Shown: positions 53,400-62,400 of the stretch, one piece after another | Numbering within the stretch: position 1 is the stretch's first letter | Layout of the letters: each line of letters opens with the position of its first letter | Assembly (NCBI RefSeq): GCF_003063245.1 | Contig: NZ_MUXE01000005.1 | Location: 1 to 64,000 of the forward strand | Direction: 5' to 3' | Source of the DNA: Arcobacter caeni | GTDB taxonomy: Bacteria > Campylobacterota > Campylobacteria > Campylobacterales > Arcobacteraceae | Length of the DNA stretch: 64,000 bases | Translations under genes and position numbers: made by a program | The notes under the pieces: model-generated | Databases searched by the model: none | The model's input: the letters and a program-made list of their open reading frames with translations, nothing else | What the model was told of the DNA's origin: nothing

Positions 53400-53509
53400 T
53401 TATATATCCTTTTGGTTGTGGGGAATTTTAGCTAACTTAACTTTATTTTGTTATAATAAAATTTATTAAAAAAGAATTATTTATTATTATTTAATCACAA
53501 AGGTCTTTT

Positions 53510-56416
53510 ATGAAAAAATTAGAAAAATCATTTTATTGGCTCTGTTTTGTATTAGCAATATATGCAATAGTAGGATTTACACTTATTCCTGTTGTTTTAA
53601 AAAATGAATTAATCAAAAATTTAGATGAAAATCTAACTCAAAAAACAAATATTGCAAAAATTGAGTTTAATCCTTTTACCTTTAAAGTAGTAATTTATAA
53701 TTTTAGATTAGCAGATGAGAAAGATACAACCACAATATATTTTAAAGAATTTGCTGTAAAGTTTGCTTTTTTGAAATCAATAAAAAATCTAAATATTAGC
53801 TTCAAAGATATTGTGTTAAAAGATGCTTTTGTAAATATTCTTGAAGAAAAAGATGGAAGTATAAATTTAACAAAACTTATAAAACCATTACCAATGGATG
53901 AAAAAAAGGAAGAAAAACCAACTACTTCTTCAAATATTGATTTTTTAGTTTCAAAGTTTGTACTTGACAATGCCAATATAAGATATGCAAAAGAAGATGA
54001 TATTCCTTATTCATTAGACTTAAATAATATAAATTATACTTTATATGATTTGGGAACTTATAAAAATATTCTTTCATCAAATGATTTAAATTTTAAACTA
54101 AATGAACATACAAATATTTCAATAGGTGGAGCTTTTAATTTAGTACCATTTAAAGCCTATGGGAAAATTTCTATTGAAGATTTAAGAATAAAAGAGTTAT
54201 TAGCTTATAAAAAAGATTTCTTTAATTTTGATATAAATGAAGAAGCAAATTTAAATTTAATACTAAATTATAACCTTGATACTACTGAAGATTTAGCTTT
54301 ACAACTAAGAAGTGATAAATTTGAGTTTAATAAAATAAATCTTAATCAAAACAAAACTTCAATAGCAAGTCTTGATAAACTTGATATTAAAACTTTTACC
54401 TTTGACTTACAAAAACAAGATATAAATTTTGATAATATTGATTTTAATACCTTAAAAGTAAATATGATTTCAGATAAAAATGGGATAAATTTTGCAAAAC
54501 TTATTAAAGAAAAAAATACAACAAAAGTTGAAAAACAAGATGAAATGCCTACTATTAAAAGCACTAAAACAGAAGAAATATCAAAACCTTGGAATATAAA
54601 TCTATCAAATTTTAGATTAAATAATAGTGATTTTAGTTTTGCTGATAAAATAAATAATAATACAGCTCAAAGCAAAGCTTTTAATATAAACTTAGATAAC
54701 TTAAAAATAGTAAATTCAGATATAAATTTGGATAACTTACTTTTAAAAGCTCCAACACTTTCATATGATGATAATAAAAATAATTTATTTATTTCATCAA
54801 ACAATACAAATATATCTCTTAATAAATTAAAAATTGCGAATAATAAAACTTCTTTTGATGATATAAGTTTAAAAAGCTCAACTCTTAACTTTGATGATAC
54901 AAAATCAAAAATGCAAATAAATGCTTCAAATTTAAATCTTAATGTAAATACTTTTTTACTTGATAATGAAGTTATTTCAGTAAAAACTGTAAAACTTATC
55001 AAACCATCTGTAAAAATGAGTGATAAAATAAATAATATAGAATTAAATGTAAAAGATATTCAGCTCCAAGTTGATAATTTGATAAATAACAAAGATGATT
55101 TATCAATAAGTTCAATAAAACTTCTTGAATCAAATCTTGATTTTTTAAATACAAGTGATAAAACAAAAATAGAAGCAAAAAATTTGGATTTAGTTATAAA
55201 AAAACTTTCTAATTCTAAAAAAGGTTTTAAAATAGAAAATACGAATCTAAATAAACCAAATATTTCTGTAATTTTGGCTAAAAAAGATTTTGTAAAAATA
55301 GAAGAAAAAAGTGTTGAAAAACCTAAAATTACTACAGAAGTAGAAACAAATAAGAATAAACAAGAAACTAAATCACCAAAAACAAAAATTGATATTGGAC
55401 CTATGAATATTACAAATGCAATATTTACTTTTGAAGATAAAAACTTACCACTTCCTTTTAAAACAACTGTTACAAAACTAAATGGGAAAATTTCAGAGTT
55501 TAAAAACACAAGATCAGGAACTACAGATTTAGAAGTAAAAGGTGTAGTTGATGAATATGGAGTTGCGAAGATTACCGGAATTGTACATCCAGATAATATA
55601 AAAATATTAACAGATATAAATCTAATTTTTAATAACATCGCAATTAAAAATTTCACTCCTTATTCTGGTAAATTTGTAGGTAGAGAAATAAAAGATGGGA
55701 AATTAGATTTGGATTTAAAATATAATATTGAAAAATCAAATCTTGAAGCAAAAAACAATATAGTTATCACAAAATTAGAACTTGGAGATAAAGTGGAAAG
55801 TCCTGATGCAATATCTTTACCTTTGGATATTGCTATTACTTTATTAAAAGATTCACAAGGTATTATTGATATAAATCTTCCTGTTTCAGGAAATGTGGAT
55901 GACCCGCAATTTGCAATAGGTTCTATTGTTTGGAACGCATTTATAAATCTAATGACAAAAGCTGTAACAGCGCCTTTTTCTCTTCTTGGGGCATTATTTA
56001 ACTTTAGCGAAGATGAGATAAAAACTGTAAAATTTGCTCCATTAGAGCAAGAAGTTGGACCTATTCAAAAAGAGACTTTAGATAAAATTGCTCAAATTCT
56101 AAAATCAAAAAGTGAAATAGCTATTGAATTAACAGCTTCATATAAAGAAAATGATGAAACTTATGCACTTAAAAAAGCAAACTATTTAGCAAGAAAAGAT
56201 GATGATAGAAATCTAAAAAGAGAAGAAATTGAAGCATTAATTCAAAAAGAAAATATAAAAATAGCAGACTTAGAAAAAATAGCAAAATCAAGAGTAACAA
56301 ATATAAATAACTATTTAATAAAAGAAAAAGGAATAAATTCTAAACAAATTGTTATAACAAATAAAATCGAAAATAGTAGTTCATCTATTAATTTAAATAT
56401 CTCAAAAAGCAAATAA
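53510..56416 (+). CDS. DUF748 (AsmA-like) inter-membrane protein
   Basis: A 968-aa protein with one N-terminal transmembrane helix (about 8-30) and a long periplasmic beta-rich region. The start (KIEFNPFTFKVVIYNFRL) and the C-terminal part (FTPYSGKFVGREIKDGKLDL, then FSLLGALFNFSEDEIKTVKF) are typical of DUF748/AsmA-like proteins, thought to form grooves carrying lipids between membranes. The final 110 residues resemble the OmpA-like end often present in DUF748 proteins (ALKKANYLARKDD). The middle (about 330-600) repeats LDNL/NLDNL-rich strands. It is transcribed alone. Confidence 0.85.
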   Translation: MKKLEKSFYWLCFVLAIYAIVGFTLIPVVLKNELIKNLDENLTQKTNIAKIEFNPFTFKVVIYNFRLADEKDTTTIYFKEFAVKFAFLKSIKNLNISFKDIVLKDAFVNILEEKDGSINLTKLIKPLPMDEKKEEKPTTSSNIDFLVSKFVLDNANIRYAKEDDIPYSLDLNNINYTLYDLGTYKNILSSNDLNFKLNEHTNISIGGAFNLVPFKAYGKISIEDLRIKELLAYKKDFFNFDINEEANLNLILNYNLDTTEDLALQLRSDKFEFNKINLNQNKTSIASLDKLDIKTFTFDLQKQDINFDNIDFNTLKVNMISDKNGINFAKLIKEKNTTKVEKQDEMPTIKSTKTEEISKPWNINLSNFRLNNSDFSFADKINNNTAQSKAFNINLDNLKIVNSDINLDNLLLKAPTLSYDDNKNNLFISSNNTNISLNKLKIANNKTSFDDISLKSSTLNFDDTKSKMQINASNLNLNVNTFLLDNEVISVKTVKLIKPSVKMSDKINNIELNVKDIQLQVDNLINNKDDLSISSIKLLESNLDFLNTSDKTKIEAKNLDLVIKKLSNSKKGFKIENTNLNKPNISVILAKKDFVKIEEKSVEKPKITTEVETNKNKQETKSPKTKIDIGPMNITNAIFTFEDKNLPLPFKTTVTKLNGKISEFKNTRSGTTDLEVKGVVDEYGVAKITGIVHPDNIKILTDINLIFNNIAIKNFTPYSGKFVGREIKDGKLDLDLKYNIEKSNLEAKNNIVITKLELGDKVESPDAISLPLDIAITLLKDSQGIIDINLPVSGNVDDPQFAIGSIVWNAFINLMTKAVTAPFSLLGALFNFSEDEIKTVKFAPLEQEVGPIQKETLDKIAQILKSKSEIAIELTASYKENDETYALKKANYLARKDDDRNLKREEIEALIQKENIKIADLEKIAKSRVTNINNYLIKEKGINSKQIVITNKIENSSSSINLNISKSK

Positions 56417-56448
56417 TTATTATATTTATTTATGATATTTAAATAAGC

Positions 56449-56476
56449 TTGACTTATTATTCTTTATTTTGATAAT
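56449..56476 (+). promoter_or_regulatory. Candidate sigma-70 promoter
   Basis: TTGACT (56449-56454) and GATAAT (56471-56476) with a 16-bp spacer, 20 bp before the start of the next gene; AAAGGA lies in between as ribosome site. Confidence 0.45.
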
Positions 56477-56496
56477 ATCAAGACAAAGGATAATAA

Positions 56497-57057
56497 ATGA
56501 ATAGAATCGTTTCTATAATCATCATAGTTTTATTAAGTGTAATTTTTTATGCTGTATTTAAAGAAGTTAGTAAAAGTTCAAAAATAAAAAGATTAGAGTG
56601 TCAAACAAATACAACTACTTTTGAAGAAATATTTTTTAAAGAACCAATAAAAGATGCTATTAAATCTTTAAAATCAAATAATTATGAAATAAGTTCATAT
56701 GTTGAATATTCAAAATATATGAAAAGTCATTTAATTAATATTTTATCAAAAGAACAAAGTGATGAAAAACTAGAAAAAATTATTGAGAAATATCTTGATA
56801 AAGACTTAAATTTAAATCTTAATATAAACAAAAATGATAAAAAAGTCTTAATAAATTATTATGTCTATGAAAATGACAAAGAAGATAAGGGTAAAAAAAA
56901 TAAAGAAGCAAAACTTTATGCTGGATATTTAATGTTTGAATTTAAATATAATAATAAATTAGTTTATAAAATACAGACAGATTATATGAATTTAGAGGCT
57001 AGTGATTTAGAAGAAAGAATGGATTGTGTTATTAATTCATTCACATCTCTTAATTAA
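56497..57057 (+). CDS. Hypothetical membrane-anchored protein
   Basis: Function not recognised. A 186-aa protein with one N-terminal hydrophobic helix (about 4-22, IVSIIIIVLLSVIFYAVF), either an uncleaved anchor or a signal peptide, and a basic, mixed helix/strand periplasmic domain. Two Cys (35 and 178) could form a disulfide. It has its own promoter-like sequence and is convergent with mutS2. Confidence 0.65.
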   Translation: MNRIVSIIIIVLLSVIFYAVFKEVSKSSKIKRLECQTNTTTFEEIFFKEPIKDAIKSLKSNNYEISSYVEYSKYMKSHLINILSKEQSDEKLEKIIEKYLDKDLNLNLNINKNDKKVLINYYVYENDKEDKGKKNKEAKLYAGYLMFEFKYNNKLVYKIQTDYMNLEASDLEERMDCVINSFTSLN

Positions 57058-57070
57058 ATTAAGAAAATGA

Positions 57071-57105
57071 CTAAAGTAGCTAAACTTATAGTTTAACTAC
57101 TTTAG
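57071..57105. terminator. Possible hairpin at the 3' ends of mutS2 and the hypothetical gene
   Basis: CTAAAGTAGCTAAACT and AGTTTAACTACTTTAG pair with one mismatch around a TAT loop. It overlaps the last mutS2 codons and lacks a clear T-run. Confidence 0.35.
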
Positions 57106-59287
57106 CTCCAAAACCACCACTACTTGGATGGGCATCTTCAAAACCTCTAACTTTTGGATGTTGTTTTAAAGCTTCTTTTACGGCAAATGCTAGTTTCCCT
57201 GTTCCAATTCCATGATAAACTAAAACCTCTTCAAAACCAGCAAGAAGTGCATCACTTAGAAATTTATCAAGATTTTCAAGGGCTTCTTCGGCTCTTTGTC
57301 CATGTAAATCTAGTTTTATATTTCCTGTTTCTGGTTTTTCAATAGTTATAGTTGCTTTTTTTGTGGGAATCTTTGGAGGTGGATTTCCACTTCTACTTAT
57401 GTCTGCTAAAAGAACTTGAACTTTCATTCCCATATCATTTTCAATAAATGCTTTTGCACCTTTGATTGAAACAATTGTTCCTTTTGTATTTCGATATTTT
57501 ACTCTATCACCAATACTTAATTCCACAGCTTCTTGAACTTTTTCAGTTTTTATTTCAACAGCCATTTTATGAGCAACATTTAAATGTTGATGAGATTCTC
57601 CCACAAGTTTTGCTTTTATTGCTTTTTTTGCTTCATCTCTAGCATCGTTATACTCTTTATGAAGTTTTGATTTTTCAGAATAAATATGTTCATCTAGTTT
57701 TTCTTTTTGGTCTTTTAGATTTCCTGAAATTCTTTGCATATTGGCAATTTCATCATCAAGTTTTGCAATTTTTTGTTTATATTCTCGCTCTAAAGAACTA
57801 CTTCTTTCAATTAGTTCATTTAACTTATCTTTATCATCTCCATAAACTTCTCTTACTCTATTTACAACACTAATAGGAATCCCATATCTTGTGGCTGTTT
57901 CAAAGGCATATGACCGTCCAATTGTTCCTTGTAAAAACTCATAAGTTGGTTTTCGGTTCTCTTCATCATAAAGAGCTGCGATTAATTCTACATTTTCATT
58001 TGAAGCCATTAAAGCAGCCAATCTTTTGTGGTGAGTTGTGATAATTATTTTTATATCTCTTTGGATTAAATCTTCAACTATTACTTTAAATAAACTAGCG
58101 GCTTCATCTGAATCCGTTCCCAGTTCTATTTCATCAACTCCAACTATTGCATTTCTTGAAGCAAAAAGTTTTGAAAACTCTACCATTCGCCCTGCAAATG
58201 TAGAAATATCATTTTTTACACTTTGAGGATCATCTAAAACTGCATTTATTGATTTGAAGTTACTCACAACTGTATCGTGGTGAGCTTTATATGGAAGCAA
58301 ATATTTTGAAAGGAAAACGGCTGATAAAATAGATTTTAACATCATAGTTTTTCCTCCTGCATTTACTCCTGTAATCATAACAACTGATTTTGTAAAATCA
58401 ATACTTATAGGTTTTGGATTACTTAATGCTGGATGACAAAAATCCACAAGTTTATTTGTACCACTTTTTGATGGAAGAATAAAGTTTTTATCCCCTGCTT
58501 TTGCAAAAAATAGTCTTGCTTGATAATGGTCAAATTTATCAAACTCTTTATTTATAAACTTCAAAAACAGTAGATTTTTTTCAAATAAAGATGAAATTTC
58601 TTTACATATTTTATATAAAATCTCTTCTTGTTTATTTCGTAAATCACTTTGTTTTTGTTTTAATTCACTAATACTATGAGGAACAACATAAAAAAATCCA
58701 GAATTAGAACGATCAATTACTGAACCATTTAAAACATGATTAAATCCACCTCGAACCAATAAAGCTTCTTCACCATTTATATAATGAACTTGTGAATCTA
58801 CAAGATAACTTCTTACTTTTGTAGAGTTAATAATCTTGTAAAGGCTTTGTTTGATTGTTTCTTTATTTTTTGAAATTGCATATTTTATATTGTCAAAATC
58901 TTCATTTATTCCATCTTTTAGATTTGCTTTATCATCAAAATAATCTGAAATTTTTAAAATATCATTTGGAATGCTAATCTTATCAATCCATTCAAAAAGT
59001 TTTCCGTCAAAAGAAAATCTTTTTAAATATCTAAAATAATTTATTATTTTGATAAATTCAAAAATATCATCAATTTTTAAAATACCTTGTTTTTGAATAT
59101 GCATCAAAGCACTATCTAAATTCTCAATTTTATTTGGCGCTTTTATGTCAAATTTTGATAACTCATTTATAAGTTTATAGTGAAGGTTTATATCACCTTC
59201 TAAAATAATAGATTTTTCTCTAGCCATAAGCTTTGAAAAACTATCAATGTAATCAATTAAGTCTAGTTTTTTTAGTATATTTTGCAT
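57086..59287 (-). CDS. mutS2: MutS2 family protein (ATPase with Smr nuclease domain)
   Basis: A MutS paralogue of about 733 aa that limits recombination or rescues collided ribosomes, not mismatch repair. It has a lever/clamp region, Walker A ITGVNAGGKTMMLKS, Walker B VGVDEIELGTDSDEA, a long coiled coil (about 490-590), a KOW-like segment and a C-terminal Smr domain (LDLHGQRAEEAL, VYHGIGTGKL, HPSSGGFGAKVV). The start at 59287 matches the family N-terminus; an ATG at 59317 adds ten residues that do not look conserved. Neither has a clear ribosome site. Confidence 0.93.
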   Translation of the reverse strand: MQNILKKLDLIDYIDSFSKLMAREKSIILEGDINLHYKLINELSKFDIKAPNKIENLDSALMHIQKQGILKIDDIFEFIKIINYFRYLKRFSFDGKLFEWIDKISIPNDILKISDYFDDKANLKDGINEDFDNIKYAISKNKETIKQSLYKIINSTKVRSYLVDSQVHYINGEEALLVRGGFNHVLNGSVIDRSNSGFFYVVPHSISELKQKQSDLRNKQEEILYKICKEISSLFEKNLLFLKFINKEFDKFDHYQARLFFAKAGDKNFILPSKSGTNKLVDFCHPALSNPKPISIDFTKSVVMITGVNAGGKTMMLKSILSAVFLSKYLLPYKAHHDTVVSNFKSINAVLDDPQSVKNDISTFAGRMVEFSKLFASRNAIVGVDEIELGTDSDEAASLFKVIVEDLIQRDIKIIITTHHKRLAALMASNENVELIAALYDEENRKPTYEFLQGTIGRSYAFETATRYGIPISVVNRVREVYGDDKDKLNELIERSSSLEREYKQKIAKLDDEIANMQRISGNLKDQKEKLDEHIYSEKSKLHKEYNDARDEAKKAIKAKLVGESHQHLNVAHKMAVEIKTEKVQEAVELSIGDRVKYRNTKGTIVSIKGAKAFIENDMGMKVQVLLADISRSGNPPPKIPTKKATITIEKPETGNIKLDLHGQRAEEALENLDKFLSDALLAGFEEVLVYHGIGTGKLAFAVKEALKQHPKVRGFEDAHPSSGGFGAKVVKL

Positions 59288-59342
59288 TGGGCGATTATAT
59301 CTAAAAGGGTATAACATTAATATGAAAAATTTATAAGTTAAA

Positions 59343-59370
59343 AAATCCTAGCTTTAAAAGCTAAGACTTT
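59343..59370 (-). terminator. Rho-independent terminator after the helicase-nuclease gene
   Basis: On the - strand TAGCTTTTAAAGCTA is followed by GG and a six-T run. It lies about 100 bp after the helicase stop and 3 nt after a small hydrophobic frame. Confidence 0.6.
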
Positions 59371-59372
59371 TT

Positions 59373-59440
59373 CTAAATAAAATACTGCCAGTAAACTAAA
59401 GCAACAATTATTACTACAACAATTACTTTGTTTTATACAT
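59373..59440 (-). pseudogene. Possible frameshifted micro-gene for a hydrophobic peptide
   Basis: ATG at 59440 reads four more codons (TAT AAA ACA AAG) and stops. One extra A in the A-run would join it to a 17-codon frame, VIVVVIIVALVYWQYFI, ending in TAG at 59373, giving a 22-aa membrane peptide directly before the terminator. It might be a decayed or mis-sequenced small gene. There is no good ribosome site. Confidence 0.25.
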
Positions 59441-59465
59441 TAATTATAAATAAAAATAAAAAATC

Positions 59466-62400
59466 CTATTCATCACCAAGTTCCAATACATCAAATATGT
59501 CATTTAAATATTTTAATTGCTCTATATGAATAATTCTTTCATCTCTATATCTTTTTGGAATTTTTTCTCTAAATTCATCAATATTTATTGGTTTATGTTT
59601 AACAAATAATTCTATCATCATATCAGATAATATACATCTTCTATCTATTTCAAAATCTTGTGATATAACATCATCTCTTAATTTAATTAACATTTCTTTT
59701 ATCTTTTCATCAGGAAAAAATTCTTGTAAATAATTAGGTTTTGAAATAGTTTCTTCTTTATGATAAGGAACTTCTTTTTCTTTTTTGATTTCTTCAATAA
59801 TATTTTTTTCTGATGATTTAATCTCTTTTACTTCTATTTCTTGAACACAAAGAGATTGGTTCTTACCATTATATTTTGCTTGTGCTTCTTTCACTATTTT
59901 AATTAATTTAGAAATTTCATTTTCTCTATTTTTATACCAGTCAACAGACCAAATTCTGTACACATTCCAACCAAGTATTTCTAAAACATCTTGTTTTAAT
60001 CTATCTCTGTCTCTTGCTGATTTAGATGAGTGATAAGTTGCTCCATCACATTCAATGGCTAATACAAAATCAGTAGGGTTTTTAATTGCTGACACAGCTA
60101 AATCAATAAAATATCCAGCAACCCCAACTTGTGGTACACATTCAAATCCACAATCTTTTAAAATATTATAAACAGATATTTCAAATTCAGAATCGAAATC
60201 TCTATTTGTAATTTCTGGAAGTTCAGAAACAACACCTTTTTCTAAATAATTTAAAAATGCTTTTAATGCTCTAACACCTCTTGAACTGGTTTCTGAAATA
60301 ATAATATCACTACTTTTCATTGATGTGAATATTTCCATTTTCTGTTTTGAACGAGTAAATAAAACATTTAATCTTCTCCATCCAGTATCAGAGTTAATAG
60401 GTCCAAATCTTTGATAGACCCTTCCTGTATCTTTATCTTTTCCAAAAGTTGTAGAAATTAAAATTACATCTCTTTCATCCCCTTGAAGATTTTCAAGATT
60501 TTTAATAAAGAATGGTTCACTTGTTTTAGACCATTTAGCAATATAATTTGATATTATTGGAGATTCTTTTTCTCTTTCATCTACCATATCTTGAATTAAA
60601 TCTCTTTGTGTTGAGTTAAATGTTCCAATTCCAATTGACTTATCTGGATAGTTTTTCATTTGTTTTTCTAAATGTTCAACAATAATTTTTGATTCTACCT
60701 TATTTCTACTACTTTGATAAGCAGAATTTTCTATATAGTGATATTTAACTCCTAATTCTTCATTATTCTTACTTGATGGAGATGGGAAAATAATAAGGTT
60801 TCCATCATAAAATTGTTGATTAGAAAAATCAATTAAACTCTCATGTTGAGAACGATAATGCCATCTTAATTGTCTAATAGGTTTATATAAATTCAAACAA
60901 ATATCAAGAATAGATTCACTTTCTGCTGCAACAGTATTTCCATCTGGAATAATTCCGATTGAATCAAAAAATGATGTTGGAGGTAATTGTTTAGGGTCTC
61001 CAACTATTACAATTTGATTAACTCTTGCAATTGAACCTAATGCTTCTTCTGGTCTTAATTGAGATGCTTCATCTACAATTAAAACATCAAATTCAACTTG
61101 ATTAGGTGGAAGATATTGAGAAACAGATAATGGACTCATCATAAAACAAGGTTTTAATGCTTTTAAAGCACCAGATGCTCTTGAAACTAATTGTCTTATT
61201 GGAATATGTCTTCTCGTTAAAGTTAATTGATGTTCAATTAAGCTAAATTCTGTTAAATCACTTTTTCTATTTCCTTTATAACCTAAAGGAATTTCTCTTT
61301 GACTTGTCAAATAAGCAACTTTTTTTTTGTTTAACTCGATTAATTTTAAATCCAAAGTATTAAAAGATTGAATCGTTTGTTCATGAGATAGTCTACTGAA
61401 TCTATTAAATATTGGTTTATTTCTAAATATTTCTTTTAGTAAAGTGTGATAAAAATTATATTTAAAGTTCTTTACAATTTCATCTATTGGTAAAGTTTGC
61501 TCTTCAAGTTTTTCAACAATTGAATTTAAACCAAGATTTATTAAATCATGAGTTATTTGTCTGTAATTTATCCAAATAGATAAAGTTTTTTTATTTTCAT
61601 CAACATCATCAAGTTTATTTATACAGTCAGAAATTTTTATATTTTCTCCAAAAAAACTATCATTTATAGTTCCTTTTTTTTCTATTTCTAAATAAACTTT
61701 TTTTATGCTGTCTTCTATATTAGATATATCTTTAAGCGTGTTAATTATTTCAAAGTTTTCACATAAACAATTTTGTAAATTCGTATCCAATGAAGACTGA
61801 GTGATGAAATCAATTAAGTTTTTAGTGTTAAGAATTAATTCATATGTTTGTTCAGATAAATCAAAACTTTTATCTTCTAATAAAATTGATAATTTTTTAG
61901 CAAAGCCCATAAAATCTTCAAAATTAAATAATAAGTCATTTATACCAATATCATATCTTTTAACTGAATCAAAAATTTCTTCTAAATTAGAGTTATTTTT
62001 TAACAAATTAAATAATTCATCATTAAAATTATTGTTCTTATTTATATTTGTATTTTTATAAATTGATGAAATATAATTATCTATATCATTATTGATATTT
62101 TCTAATTTATCTTTTAATTCTAAAATGTCTACATCATTTTTATCATAATAGAGTTTCTTTAAAAACTTTTTATTACAATTTTTTTCAAGTTCAATTAATG
62201 ATTCGTTATATGATTCTAAATTTTCAGTTAATGAATCTTTGTATGATCTAAGTAGATTATATTTTGTATCATCTCCACTTAATAATAAAGTTAAAATTTC
62301 TGTAATATTAATGTCTTTTTTAATAACTAAAACCCAGTTATGTAATTTCTCAATATCATCTATTTTAGTTTTAGTTCCTTCAAAAAGCTTTCCAAAATAT

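Noticed and set aside
55060-55656. 198-codon frame on the - strand
   Set aside because: Antisense shadow of the DUF748 gene, caused by its biased Lys/Asn/Asp codons.
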